Shown here one piece after another: positions 54,925 to 64,000 of a stretch of DNA of 64,000 bases (its first letter is position 1; each line of letters begins with the position of its first letter). Origin of the DNA: Blautia sp. GTDB taxonomy: Bacteria; Bacillota; Clostridia; Lachnospirales; Lachnospiraceae. The notes beneath the pieces were generated by a model. The model ran no database searches. It had not been told where the DNA came from and worked only from the letters and a program-made list of their open reading frames with translations. The DNA is taken from contig JAPFCU010000063.1 of NCBI GenBank assembly GCA_026169535.1, forward strand, positions 56,622-120,621. Reading direction: 5' to 3'. Both the position numbers and the translations under genes were made by a program.

Positions 54925-54953
54925 TTGACAACAATGATTTCATGTGCTAAAGT
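54925..54953 (+). promoter_or_regulatory. Promoter of the T-box/trp transporter transcript
   Basis: -35 TTGACA (54925-54930), 17-base spacer, -10 TAAAGT (54948-54953); start near 54960, just before the T-box stem I. Confidence 0.65.
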
Positions 54954-54959
54954 ATAAAA

Positions 54960-55233
54960 CAACAAAACCGATGAGGAAGAAGAGTAAACATTTTTTGTAT
55001 CATTACAGAGAGCGGGGGGATGGTGGAATCCCGTATGAAACAGAATGTTGAATGGCCTTCCGAGGGCAGCCCGAAATTATTTTATCTGAGAGTAGGCGCT
55101 GACGGGAACCGAACCCGTTACCAATCAGGAGTGTATGTTTGTACATGAGAAAGTGGACATTTTGTCAATTTGAGTGGTACCGCGATAATAAGTAATTATT
55201 ACCGTCTCAAGCATTAGCTTGAGGCGGTTTTTT
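54960..55233 (+). promoter_or_regulatory. T-box riboswitch, tryptophan specifier (UGG)
   Basis: All T-box landmarks are in order. Stem I has the E-loop pair AGTA (54983-54986) and GAA (55050-55052), the distal-loop GGTGGAAT, and after GAA the specifier TGG (55053-55055), a tryptophan codon. The T-box core TGGTACCGCG is at 55175-55184. The terminator CCGTCTCAAGC (55202-55212) / GCTTGAGGCGG (55217-55227) is followed by six T. Uncharged tRNA-Trp would stabilise the antiterminator and switch on the ABC transporter downstream. Confidence 0.92.
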
Positions 55234-55351
55234 GTTTATCAGGAAAAATCCTGGATAAGGTATCACAGCTTTCTTTCTCACAGACAGATATCGGAAATTG
55301 GCGTATATTTCCGGTGAAGCAAAATCAAAAGTAGAGAGAGGAGACAACACA

Positions 55352-56356
55352 ATGAAAACAAAAACAACAGCGAAGGTATTAGGAGCAGCATTACTGACCA
55401 TGGCACTTGCAGGAATCACAACAGTTTATGCGGAGGATCAGTATACCATAGGAATTGAACAGTTTGCAGAGCATGGATCTCTGGATAACTGCAGAGAGGG
55501 ATTTCTGGAGGGGCTTAAAGAAGAAGGAATAGAGGAAGGAAAGAATCTTACCGTGGATTATAAAAATGCAGCTGCAGATATGGGAACCTGCGGGCAGATT
55601 TCTGATAAATTCGCATCTGATAAAGTTGATCTCATGGTAGGGATTGCCACACCAAGCGCTCAGAGCCTCTATAATGCGGCACTGGAAAAAGAAATCCCGG
55701 TGATCTACACAGCAGTGACAGATCCTGTGACTGCGGAACTTGCAGATAAAGATGGAAATCCGGTAGGAGAGATTACCGGAACCAGCGATAAACTTCCGGT
55801 AAAACAGCAGCTGGAGATGATTCGCCAGATACTTCCGGAAGCAGAGAGCATTGGTATCATGTATACAACAAGTGAAGCTAATTCTGAATCCGCTGTCAAA
55901 GAGTACGAAGCTCTTGCTGAAGACTATGATTTCAAGATTGAAACAGCCGGAATTACCACCACAGCAGACATTCCGCTGGCAGCCCAGACTTTGATGGAAA
56001 AAGTGGACTGTATGACTAATTTAACAGATAACACAGTAGTTTCTTCTCTTCCAACCATTCTTGAAATGGCAAATGAAGCCGGGATTCCGGTATTCGGAAG
56101 CGAGATTGAACAGGTGAAGCTTGGATGTCTGGCGGCTGAGGGACTGGATTATGTTGAGCTTGGCAGACAGACAGGAAAAATGGCGGCTCAGGTACTTAAA
56201 GGTGAGAAAAAAGCCTCTGAGTTTCCTTTTGAGACAATTGAGGAAGCGGCTTTTTATGTAAATACAGCGGCAGCAGAAAATCTGGGAATCGAAATTCCGG
56301 AAGAAATGACAGATTCCGCAGCAGAAGTATTTGAGGAAATTGCAGAAGCGAAATAA
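55352..56356 (+). CDS. trpX: ABC transporter substrate-binding protein, TrpX type
   Basis: 334 residues from ATG 55352 (AGGAGA upstream). Sec signal peptide with a hydrophobic core at about 9-24 and likely cleavage at VYA-ED; there is no lipobox Cys, unusual for a Gram-positive binding protein. COG2984-type periplasmic-binding fold (YTIGIEQFAEHGSLDNCREGF, GIATPSAQSLYNA, YTAVTDPVTAEL). The UGG T-box supports tryptophan or a precursor as ligand. First gene of the three-gene transporter. Confidence 0.85.
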   Translation: MKTKTTAKVLGAALLTMALAGITTVYAEDQYTIGIEQFAEHGSLDNCREGFLEGLKEEGIEEGKNLTVDYKNAAADMGTCGQISDKFASDKVDLMVGIATPSAQSLYNAALEKEIPVIYTAVTDPVTAELADKDGNPVGEITGTSDKLPVKQQLEMIRQILPEAESIGIMYTTSEANSESAVKEYEALAEDYDFKIETAGITTTADIPLAAQTLMEKVDCMTNLTDNTVVSSLPTILEMANEAGIPVFGSEIEQVKLGCLAAEGLDYVELGRQTGKMAAQVLKGEKKASEFPFETIEEAAFYVNTAAAENLGIEIPEEMTDSAAEVFEEIAEAK

Positions 56357-56378
56357 AAAGTATGGAGGTTGACTGGTG

Positions 56379-57260
56379 ATGGACTTTTTTATCACGATTA
56401 TAGAGCAGGGTCTGATCTATGGTATTCTTGCCCTGGGTGTGTACATTACATATAAAATACTGGATTTTCCGGATCTGACTACAGATGGGAGCTTTCCGCT
56501 GGGAGCAGCGGTAACGGCTGCGCTTATTTCCCGGGGAGTAAATCCTTATATGACCCTTCCAATAGCATTTGCGGCAGGGGCACTGGCAGGCGTCTGTACA
56601 GGGCTGATCCATGTGAAAGGACGTGTCAGAGATCTCTTGTCCGGCATTATTATGATGACGGCTCTTTGGACCATCAACCTCCGGATTGCAGGGACCTCCA
56701 ATGTTCCTCTGTTTTCCAAGGAGACGATTTTTAAAAACAGTTTTCTTGAAAAGCTTCTTCCCGAGGCGGTGCAGCCTTATGGAACGCTGATTGTGATCGT
56801 GATTCTGGCTGCGGTTACGAAGCTGATTCTTGATTTTTATATGAAAAGTAAATCAGGTTTCCTTCTGCGGGCAGTAGGTGATAATGAGAAACTGGTAACT
56901 GCCCTTGCCAGGGATCAGGGAAATGTAAAGATCCTTGGACTTGCCATTGCCAACGGGCTGGTAGCGCTGTCCGGATGTATCTTTTGTCAGGAAGAACGAG
57001 TGTTTGAAATTTCCATGGGAACAGGAGCGGTGGTGATCGGTCTGGCAAGCGTGATCATTGGAACCAGCCTTTTCCGAAATATGACCTTTATGAAAGCAAC
57101 CACCGCAGTGGTGATCGGTTCTGTTCTTTATAAGGCATGTACGGCAGTTGCCATGAGAAATTTTGAGCCTCAGGATATGAAGCTGATCACAGCTGCACTG
57201 TTTCTGATCGTGCTGCTGATCAGTATGGAAAGAAGGAAGAAGGTGAAGATTGATGCTTGA
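56379..57260 (+). CDS. trpY: ABC transporter permease, TrpY type
   Basis: 293 residues from ATG 56379, ten bases after GGAGG. Eight or so hydrophobic helices; conserved LIYGILALGVYITYKIL, DFPDLTTDGSFPLGAAVTA and VRDLLSGIIMM of the COG4120 permease family. Forms the membrane channel with the TrpX and TrpZ type partners; its end overlaps the ATPase gene by eight bases. Confidence 0.87.
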   Translation: MDFFITIIEQGLIYGILALGVYITYKILDFPDLTTDGSFPLGAAVTAALISRGVNPYMTLPIAFAAGALAGVCTGLIHVKGRVRDLLSGIIMMTALWTINLRIAGTSNVPLFSKETIFKNSFLEKLLPEAVQPYGTLIVIVILAAVTKLILDFYMKSKSGFLLRAVGDNEKLVTALARDQGNVKILGLAIANGLVALSGCIFCQEERVFEISMGTGAVVIGLASVIIGTSLFRNMTFMKATTAVVIGSVLYKACTAVAMRNFEPQDMKLITAALFLIVLLISMERRKKVKIDA

Positions 57261-58026
57261 GCTGAAAAACATCTATAAATATTATAATCCTGGTACTGTT
57301 AATGAAATGTGTCTGTTTAAAGATTTTAACCTTACGGTAAAGGACGGGGAATTTCTTTCTGTGGTAGGAAGCAACGGTTCAGGGAAAACTTCTATGCTGA
57401 ATATTATATGCGGCAGCATTCCGATAGAATCCGGGAATATTGTTCTGGATGGAAAAGACATTACTAATGCAAAAGAATTTCGCCGGAATGAAAAAATAGG
57501 CAGGGTTTATCAGAATCCTTCTCTGGGAACCTGTCCTTCAATGACAATCCTGGAAAACATGTCTCTGGCGGACAATAAAGGAAAACGTTTTGGACTGGGA
57601 AGAGGAGTGAACAAACAGCGGATCGAATATTACAGAGAACTTCTTCGTCCGTTGAATCTGGGGCTGGAAGATAAAATGCATGTAAAGGTAGGTTCTCTTT
57701 CCGGCGGTCAGCGGCAGGCAATGGCGCTTCTCATGTCCACTATGACGCCTATTGAATTTCTTATTCTGGATGAGCATACGGCAGCCCTTGATCCAAAGAC
57801 GGCAGAGATCATCATGGAACTGACAGATAAGATTGTGAAGGAAAAAAAGCTGACAACGATCATGGTGACGCATAATCTCCGCTATGCGGTGGAATACGGA
57901 AACCGGCTCCTGATGATGCATCAGGGAGAAAGCGTCATGGACTGTGCCGGCGAAAAAAAGGCTGGCCTGAATATCGATGATATTCTGGAGAAGTTTAATG
58001 AGATCAGTATAGAGTGCGGAAATTAA
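57253..58026 (+). CDS. trpZ: ABC transporter ATP-binding protein, TrpZ type
   Basis: 257 residues. Walker A GSNGSGKTSM at about 38-47, Q-loop VYQNPSLGT, signature LSGGQRQAMALL, Walker B FLILDEHTAALDP, His-loop VTHNL. COG1101 family, energising the TrpX/TrpY type system. It ends at a strong hairpin. Confidence 0.9.
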   Translation: MLELKNIYKYYNPGTVNEMCLFKDFNLTVKDGEFLSVVGSNGSGKTSMLNIICGSIPIESGNIVLDGKDITNAKEFRRNEKIGRVYQNPSLGTCPSMTILENMSLADNKGKRFGLGRGVNKQRIEYYRELLRPLNLGLEDKMHVKVGSLSGGQRQAMALLMSTMTPIEFLILDEHTAALDPKTAEIIMELTDKIVKEKKLTTIMVTHNLRYAVEYGNRLLMMHQGESVMDCAGEKKAGLNIDDILEKFNEISIECGN

Positions 58027-58029
58027 AAG

Positions 58030-58063
58030 CAGGTGCGGTTCCCTATGGGAACTGCACCTGTTT
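58030..58063 (+). terminator. Terminator between the trp transporter and tmcAL
   Basis: CAGGTGCGGTTCCC (58030-58043) pairs with GGGAACTGCACCTG (58047-58060): 14 bp with one G-U and a three-base loop, then TTTG. It probably stops the plus-strand transcript and, through the AATTAAAA side, the convergent tmcAL. Confidence 0.8.
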
Positions 58064-58065
58064 GA

Positions 58066-59301
58066 CTATAAAATTACGATCTGTTTCTGGTATTCATGCC
58101 GGAAGGCTCGTCCTGTTTTATGACAGAGAATACTTTCGTATATATTGGATGCCTCGGTATTGGTGTCCAGAAGCTTCAGATCCTCTGAGGAAAGTATTTT
58201 TTTTGCATCTGCTGTTTTGGTAAGCAGAGGAAGAGAACTGTTCTTTTTCATTTCTGAAAGCAGGAGAGCAGAATCCTTTCTGAATCCAAGAATCTTGCAA
58301 TAGCCTGCCTCTCTGGGCGTTTCCTTTATATTCAGAAGCAAATGCAGCAGGGCCCGCTGGATTCTTGTTCTGGTGAGTTCTTTTGTTTTGAGAAGCTCCG
58401 CGAACTGGGCAAAACCCTGATAATAGTTCAGCTGATTGCGGATACGGTCTGCAAGCTGAGGTGAAAGGTCTGCACAGGAAGCAAGGTCTTCTGCAGAAGA
58501 AGACAAAAGTCTGTAATGGAGCAGCAGATCCAGATCGTCCTCTGTGACATATTCACCGTGGAGAAAAGCCTGCTGAAGAAGTGCAAAAGCAGGTTCCGGA
58601 AGCATTTCGCGAGCAGGGGAAAGGTCTTCTGCTTTCTGGAGAAAACGGCGGATGGCAGATGCGGAGGGGAGTTGTCCCTCTGATAAAGTATTTTCGTGGT
58701 AGCCGCTTCCTTTTCTTTTCAGGGTAACCGGTTTTATATGTGAATTCAGAGAAAGGATCGCCCGACAGTATTCAATTCCCAGAATATTATTAGGGGAGGA
58801 TAGAAGCTCCGGGGAAACTGTCTGCTGTGTGCTGCCGGGAAGCAGGCTGAGATAGCCGTTTAATGCCTTGCTTCTTGCAGCGGGAAAAGACATGCCTTTT
58901 TTTAAGTATGCCTGAAGAAGTTCCTGATATTCTGCCGGTTCCTGGTTCAGGATTTTGGCAGCAAGAAGCATTCCCTCAGTGTCTCCCTCCTCGCTTCCAA
59001 AACAAATCTGATCGACTATGCCAAGTCCGTTTAAAAGAGAGACGCCTCCGTGAGCAAAAAATTCGGCGCTTGCAGAGGAGAACTGGACCGGAAGCTCCAG
59101 AACCAGGTCTGCACCGCAGCGCAGAGCCATTTCTGCCCGAATATGTTTGGGCAGCAGCCCGGGAGCACCTCTCTGTACAAAATCACCGCTCATGGCAATG
59201 ACAATGTAATCGGACTGAAGCTTTTCCTTTATATATTTGATCTGATGCAGGTGTCCCATGTGAAAGGGATTGTATTCTGCAATGATGCCGGTGACGTTCA
59301 T
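58066..59301 (-). CDS. tmcAL: tRNA(Met) cytidine acetate ligase
   Basis: 411 residues, YlbM/TmcAL (DUF795) family. Nucleotidyltransferase-like start GIIAEYNPFHMGHLHQI with the HxGH motif, then AMSGDFVQRGAP, RCGADLVLELPV and GIEYCRAILSLNSHIKP. Known B. subtilis TmcAL activates acetate with ATP and acetylates C34 of elongator tRNA-Met. It faces the trp transporter and is divergent from pta-ackA, whose product is acetate. Full length, no defect seen. Confidence 0.93.
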   Translation of the reverse strand: MNVTGIIAEYNPFHMGHLHQIKYIKEKLQSDYIVIAMSGDFVQRGAPGLLPKHIRAEMALRCGADLVLELPVQFSSASAEFFAHGGVSLLNGLGIVDQICFGSEEGDTEGMLLAAKILNQEPAEYQELLQAYLKKGMSFPAARSKALNGYLSLLPGSTQQTVSPELLSSPNNILGIEYCRAILSLNSHIKPVTLKRKGSGYHENTLSEGQLPSASAIRRFLQKAEDLSPAREMLPEPAFALLQQAFLHGEYVTEDDLDLLLHYRLLSSSAEDLASCADLSPQLADRIRNQLNYYQGFAQFAELLKTKELTRTRIQRALLHLLLNIKETPREAGYCKILGFRKDSALLLSEMKKNSSLPLLTKTADAKKILSSEDLKLLDTNTEASNIYESILCHKTGRAFRHEYQKQIVIL

Positions 59302-59461
59302 AAGTGTTTTTCCTTTAAATTTTTCTCTATCATATCATAAATTTTCTTTTTTGACAGCAGATTATTTTCTGTCTTTTTTGATAAAAATAGAAAATATGCC
59401 AGAATGGCAAAATTGCACGTTAAAAAATACTGTACTTTGCCTTTTTATAGGGTGGAAATGC

Positions 59462-59490
59462 TTGAAATAAAAAATTCCAGGGGTTATAAT
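59462..59490 (+). promoter_or_regulatory. Promoter of pta-ackA
   Basis: -35 TTGAAA (59462-59467), 17-base spacer, TATAAT (59485-59490). The 5' leader begins with the inverted repeat ATGAGAT (59501-59507) / ATCTCAT (59518-59524), a possible stabilising hairpin. The codons of pta are of the highly expressed type. Confidence 0.75.
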
Positions 59491-59504
59491 AAAGGTATCT
59501 ATGA

Positions 59505-60572
<1,068 letters not shown>

Positions 60573-60613
60573 GAAATATCGAACGGTACATAAAAGAATA
60601 GGAGAGTAAAAAC

Positions 60614-61801
60614 ATGAATGTATTGGTAATCAATTGTGGAAGTTCTTCATTAAAATATCAGCTTATCAACTCTGATACAGAGGCTGTTCTTGCAAAAGGT
60701 CTTTGCGAGAGAATCGGAATCGACGGAAGACTGGTTTACAAAAAAGCCGGCGGAGAAAAAGAAATTACAGAAGCTCCGATGCCTACACATAAAGAGGCAA
60801 TCCAGATGGTTCTGGACGCTCTTACAAACGAAAAAACAGGTGCAATCCAGAGCCTGAAAGAAGTTGATGCTATCGGTCATCGTGTTGTACATGGCGGTGA
60901 GAAATTTGCTTCCTCTGCAGTGATCACAGAAGAGATGATCAAAGCGGTAGAAGAGTGCAATGACCTTGCTCCGCTTCACAATCCGGCAAACCTCATCGGT
61001 ATCCGTGTATGTGCAGAGCTGATGCCGGGTGTACCTCAGGTTGGTGTATTTGATACTGCATTCCATCAGACAATGCCTGCAAAAGCATATCTTTATGGTC
61101 TGCCGTTAGATTATTACAAAAACTACAAAATCAGAAGATACGGTTTCCACGGAACATCTCACAGCTTTGTTTCCAAACGTGCTGTTGAGTTCCTTGGTCT
61201 TGACAAAGAAAATTCCAAAGTTATCGTTTGCCACCTTGGAAACGGTTCTTCCATCAGCGCAGTAGTAAACGGCAAATGTATTGATACAACCATGGGTCTC
61301 ACTCCTCTTGAAGGTTTGATCATGGGAACACGTTCCGGAAGCATTGATCCTGCTATTATGGAATTCATTGCTAAGAAAGAAAATCTGGATATCGCAGGCG
61401 TTATGGATGTTCTGAATAAGAAATCCGGTCTTCTTGGAATGTCCGGTATCTCCAGCGATATGCGTGACCTGGAAGATGCTGCCGCAGAAGGAAATGTAGA
61501 TGCTAAGAATGCAAGAGAAGCTCTTGGATACGGCATCGCAAAATATATTGGTGGTTATGTAGCAGCTATGAACGGTGTAGATGCTATTGTGTTCACAGCA
61601 GGTATTGGTGAGAATGATAATCTCGTTCGTGAGGATGCATGCTCTTACCTTGGCTATCTTGGAATTACTATTGATAAAGAAGTAAATAAGGCTCGTGGTG
61701 AAGAAGTGGTAATTTCTACACCGGATTCCAAGGTTAAAGTTGCAGTTATTCCGACAAACGAAGAGCTGGCTATCTGCCGTGAAACTGTAGCGTTAGTTTA
61801 A
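60614..61801 (+). CDS. ackA: Acetate kinase
   Basis: 395 residues, ASKHA fold. VLVINCGSSSLKYQLI at the N-terminus, GHRVVHGGEKF, the DTAFHQTMP loop, RRYGFHGTSHSFVS, HLGNGSSISAV, TPLEGLIMGTRSGSIDP and FTAGIGEND. Makes ATP and acetate from acetyl phosphate. Ends at a strong terminator. Confidence 0.96.
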   Translation: MNVLVINCGSSSLKYQLINSDTEAVLAKGLCERIGIDGRLVYKKAGGEKEITEAPMPTHKEAIQMVLDALTNEKTGAIQSLKEVDAIGHRVVHGGEKFASSAVITEEMIKAVEECNDLAPLHNPANLIGIRVCAELMPGVPQVGVFDTAFHQTMPAKAYLYGLPLDYYKNYKIRRYGFHGTSHSFVSKRAVEFLGLDKENSKVIVCHLGNGSSISAVVNGKCIDTTMGLTPLEGLIMGTRSGSIDPAIMEFIAKKENLDIAGVMDVLNKKSGLLGMSGISSDMRDLEDAAAEGNVDAKNAREALGYGIAKYIGGYVAAMNGVDAIVFTAGIGENDNLVREDACSYLGYLGITIDKEVNKARGEEVVISTPDSKVKVAVIPTNEELAICRETVALV

Positions 61802-61826
61802 TTGTTTTGATGTAAATTCTATAAAA

Positions 61827-61858
61827 GAAGGTTTCCGTTATGGAAGCCTTCTTTTTTT
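61827..61858 (+). terminator. Terminator of pta-ackA
   Basis: GAAGGTTTCC / GGAAGCCTTC, ten pairs with one G-U and a five-base loop, then seven T. Confidence 0.93.
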
Positions 61859-61892
61859 ATGCCATATTGACAAAAATTATACAAACTATTAG

Positions 61893-62432
61893 CAAATACT
61901 TGTTTCTTCTTTCCCAAAACAGTACTGTGATTTCTTTTCTGGTAATTTCCTGGGATTTATCCCCAGAAGACTGATCGTCTTTATTGTCGTTGCTCTTCTT
62001 ATCTGGCTTATGCTGGAAAAGAGCACCTATGGAACAAAGCTCCGTCTTTATGGAACCAATGCACATGTTGCAAAGTTTTCGGGTATTAACACAACAGGTC
62101 TTCTGTTTCGTACCTATATCACATCTTCAATCTGTGCGGCACTGGGAGGTCTGATGATGCTTGCTACCTATTCTTCTGCAAGAGCAGATTATGGAAGCAA
62201 TTATACGATGCAGGCAATCCTTCTGATTGTTCTTGGCGGTGTCAGCCCAAATGGAGGAAAAGGGAAAATTTCCGGAGTGATCACGGCAATCGTTCTTCTG
62301 AAGATGATCGAAGCAGGTATCAACCGCTTCAGAAGTGTATCTACTTATTATGTAACACTGATCTGGGGTGCAGTTCTGATTCTGGCACTTGTGATCGATT
62401 ATTTCAGTCAGAAGCCTAAGAAAGCAAAATAA
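61893..62432 (+). pseudogene. RbsC-type sugar ABC transporter permease, 5'-truncated
   Basis: The open frame begins after a stop at 61890 and encodes only the C-terminal half of a ribose/sugar ABC permease. Family-like sequence starts at about 61935 (SGNFLGFIPRRLIVFIVVAL) and goes on with YGTKLRLYGTNAHVAKFSGI and NYTMQAILLIVLGGVSPNGGKG to a normal C-terminus. No RBS or start fits the new 5' end, though ATG 62010 would give 140 residues. The N-terminal half and the ATPase and binding-protein genes are absent, directly after the ackA terminator. Probable remnant left by a deletion. Confidence 0.78.
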
Positions 62433-62450
62433 ACAGAGAGGAGACAATTT

Positions 62451-63080
62451 ATGGCAAAAAAAGTTTTATTTGCAGGTGAATCCTGGATGGCAGTCCAGAC
62501 AGAAACAAAAGGATTTAACAGCTTTTCAGCAGCAAAATATGAAACAGGACTTGGCTGGATTGATAAGGCTATTGAAAAAGCCGGATATGAGCTGACCTAT
62601 ATGCCGAATCACATTGCAAATGACAGCTTTCCTTTTACCATAGAAGAACTGCAGGAATATGACTGCATAGTCCTGTCAGATATTGGCGCAGATACGCTGC
62701 TCATTCCCTCCGAAACATTTTCTTCCGGAAAGATGTTTCCAAATCGCTGTCAGCTGCTGAAAGAATATGTCCTTCAGGGTGGAGCGCTTCTGATGTTTGG
62801 CGGTTATATGACATTTAACGGAATCGGCGGACAGGGAAAATGGTGGGCAACACCAGTACAGGATGTACTTCCGGTACAGCTTCTTCCGTATGATGACAGA
62901 ATGGAACATTGTGAAGGGGCTGTCCCGGAAACAATTCTGGCAGATCATCCGGTTCTGAATGGAATCCGGGGAGAATGGCCGCGGCTTCTGGGATATAATA
63001 AAAGTACTGTAAAACCGGAACCGGAATGGGAATCCACATTGCAGCAAGCAAATGCCCGGGTGTATTTTCGGGAGTGGTAG
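62451..63080 (+). pseudogene. ThuA/glutamine-amidotransferase-like protein, 3'-truncated
   Basis: 209 codons with a good RBS (GAGGAGA) and start MAKKVLFAGESWM. The class I amidotransferase-like family is recognisable through FSAAKYETGLGWIDKAIEKA, MPNHIAND, DCIVLSDIGADTLL, GGALLMFGGYMTF and WPRLLGYNKSTVKPE. After about residue 190 the sequence stops resembling the family, whose members normally run to about 250 residues, and ends out of frame inside the next fragment. The junction is near 63014-63024, where ACCGGAACCGGA is repeated. Confidence 0.72.
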
Positions 63081-63376
63081 AAAGTGTCCCGGCAGCTCTT
63101 CGTGCCATTACAGGAAATGGAGTAAATGTTCTTGCCATGGGTGCATTTTATGTGGCTCCTCAGATGGGCTGTGATATTGCGGATGCATATCTGACTCATA
63201 ATCTGGGAGACGGGTATGAATACTGGCCGAATTTCTATGAATTTCATAAGCTTGCCTGTGATGAACTGAATGCCTTTGATTATGAAAAATATAAAGCGAA
63301 CGGATTTAAACTGGAACATCTGGGAGATTATCCTTTAGAGCTTATGAGCCGTCCTGACATTTTTGACAAAAAATAA
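63014..63376 (+). pseudogene. RpiB-like sugar-phosphate isomerase, 5'-truncated
   Basis: In the +1 frame relative to the preceding gene, TGTGMGIHIAASKCPG corresponds to the phosphate-binding GTGxGxxIAANK region of RpiB/LacAB isomerases, followed by GNGVNVLAMGAFYVAPQMG (cf. NVLCLGAR) and a family-specific tail GDGYEYWPNFYEFHKLA. The N-terminal ~70 residues are missing. An ATG at 63026 would give 116 residues but has no RBS. It is fused to the amidotransferase fragment by a deletion. Confidence 0.68.
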
Positions 63377-63405
63377 CAGAATTGTTGTAACAGTTGGAAA
63401 AATCC

Positions 63406-63434
63406 TTGACAAAGGGTTGCCTCCTATGTATAAT
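63406..63434 (+). promoter_or_regulatory. Promoter of the DUF177-rpmF unit
   Basis: Consensus -35 TTGACA (63406-63411), 17-base spacer, -10 TATAAT (63429-63434). Confidence 0.85.
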
Positions 63435-63460
63435 TGACTAAGTGTGAATAGGAGATAATT

Positions 63461-63988
63461 ATGCAGATTCATTTATCAGATGTTACATCCTGTGAGGGAA
63501 AAACCATACAGGTCAGCGCAGAGCTGGAACTTGAAAAAATAAAATTTCAGCTTGGGCAGTTCCCTGTACTGGAGAAAAAACCGGTAGAACTGACCATTAC
63601 CAATACTGGCAATAAGGTCCTTGAGCTTAAAGGCAGCACTACGGTGACTGTTGGGATGCCCTGTGACCGTTGTCTTGAGCAGGTGGCAGTGGAGATACCG
63701 TGTCATATTGAGCGAAAGCTGGATATGAAGCTTACAGATGAAGAAAGAGTTAATGATCTGGATGAGAGCAACTATCTCACAGGAATGGACCTGGATGTGG
63801 ACCGGTTGGTCTATCTTGAGGTACTGATGAGCTGGCCTTTGAAGGTACTCTGCAGAGAAGACTGCAAAGGCATCTGCAGCCAGTGTGGGAAAAACCTCAA
63901 CGACGGTCCCTGCGGATGTGCAGAGGAGCCGAAGGATCCCCGCATGGCAGCTATCAGTGATATATTTAGTAAATTTAAGGAGGTGTAA
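63461..63988 (+). CDS. DUF177 (YceD-like) protein
   Basis: 175 residues. DUF177 motifs: CDRCLEQV in the middle and a C-terminal zinc-like set CREDCKGICSQCGKNLNDGPC. The gene regularly precedes rpmF; in bacteria and plastids DUF177 proteins are linked to 23S rRNA accumulation. Context and motifs agree. RBS GGAGA; the next gene begins four bases after its stop. Confidence 0.93.
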   Translation: MQIHLSDVTSCEGKTIQVSAELELEKIKFQLGQFPVLEKKPVELTITNTGNKVLELKGSTTVTVGMPCDRCLEQVAVEIPCHIERKLDMKLTDEERVNDLDESNYLTGMDLDVDRLVYLEVLMSWPLKVLCREDCKGICSQCGKNLNDGPCGCAEEPKDPRMAAISDIFSKFKEV

Positions 63989-63991
63989 CCT

Positions 63992-64000
63992 ATGTCCATA
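63992..64000 (+). CDS. rpmF: Start of ribosomal protein L32 gene (cut by window edge)
   Basis: ATG 63992 follows AAGGAGGTG and the codons Met-Ser-Ile are those of clostridial L32. Only three codons are inside the window, so the call rests on the DUF177-rpmF gene order. Confidence 0.55.

Noticed and set aside
62010..62432. Intact 140-residue permease gene starting at ATG 62010.
   Set aside because: Family-like sequence extends at least 75 bases upstream of that ATG and no RBS precedes it, so it is a truncated gene, not a short one.

Overview
The window reads as a chromosome segment of a spore-forming, acetogenic member of the Clostridia, most like the Lachnospiraceae (Blautia and relatives). 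It holds an almost complete carbonyl branch of the Wood-Ljungdahl pathway, a three-subunit NAD-linked [FeFe] hydrogenase, phosphotransacetylase and acetate kinase, the sporulation ATPase SpoIVA, and typical Gram-positive signals (strong AGGAGG ribosome binding sites, TTGACA-17-TATAAT promoters, a T-box leader). The genus is an inference; no rRNA is present. I see no insertion sequence, prophage, plasmid gene or CRISPR array.

Layout. (1) 1-403: start of an aldo/keto reductase on the minus strand, cut by the window edge. (2) 807-15728: acetogenesis cluster, all on the plus strand: a His-rich CooJ-like protein, CooT and CooC (nickel handling), CooS/AcsA (CO dehydrogenase), a second CooC, AcsB (acetyl-CoA synthase), AcsD and AcsC (corrinoid protein), AcsE (methyltransferase), AcsV (corrinoid reactivase), a DUF3786 protein, FchA and FolD (methyl branch), then a secreted wall hydrolase coupled to folD. 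Formate-THF ligase and methylene-THF reductase are not in the window. (3) 15788-21693: a stand-alone group-B-like [FeFe] hydrogenase, divergent from hydCBA. (4) 21863-25198: two-subunit fumarase, a small zinc-ribbon protein, spoIVA. (5) 25268-28561: cobalt chelatase CbiK on the minus strand, then cysK, a TtcA-like thiolase and an IscR-like Rrf2 regulator. (6) 28646-32471: glycerol-3-phosphate regulon: GlpP antiterminator, its likely target terminator, and a GlpA-like / FAD oxidoreductase / DUF1667 trio. (7) 32606-38985: tetrapyrrole operon hemA-sirC-hemC-cobA/hemD-hemB-hemL, which would feed corrinoid and siroheme synthesis, running on into aroC and an amidohydrolase. (8) 41802-54915: lactonase-like propeller, CorA, a rhomboid-like protein, lysA, tRNA-Leu, ftsH, a zinc-finger membrane protein, polA, coaE, an MBL hydrolase, an ACT protein and a DUF711 protein. 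(9) 54925-58060: tryptophan T-box and a trpXYZ-type ABC transporter. (10) 58066-61858: tmcAL, pta, ackA. (11) 61893-63376: three broken genes of a decayed sugar locus. (12) 63461-64000: DUF177 protein and the first three codons of rpmF.

How it fits together. HydABC links H2 to NAD and ferredoxin. FolD/FchA and AcsE/AcsCD deliver a methyl group, CooS supplies CO, AcsB makes acetyl-CoA, and Pta/AckA recover ATP as acetate. CooJ/CooT/CooC-like proteins would load nickel. The hem operon and CbiK would supply the cobalt corrinoid that AcsCD needs. The most unusual signals are a possible two-state RNA switch over the hemA ribosome binding site, a cooCTJ-like nickel module in an acetogen, hairpins between several acs genes, a DUF3786 gene embedded in the pathway operon, and the deletion scars near the right edge.
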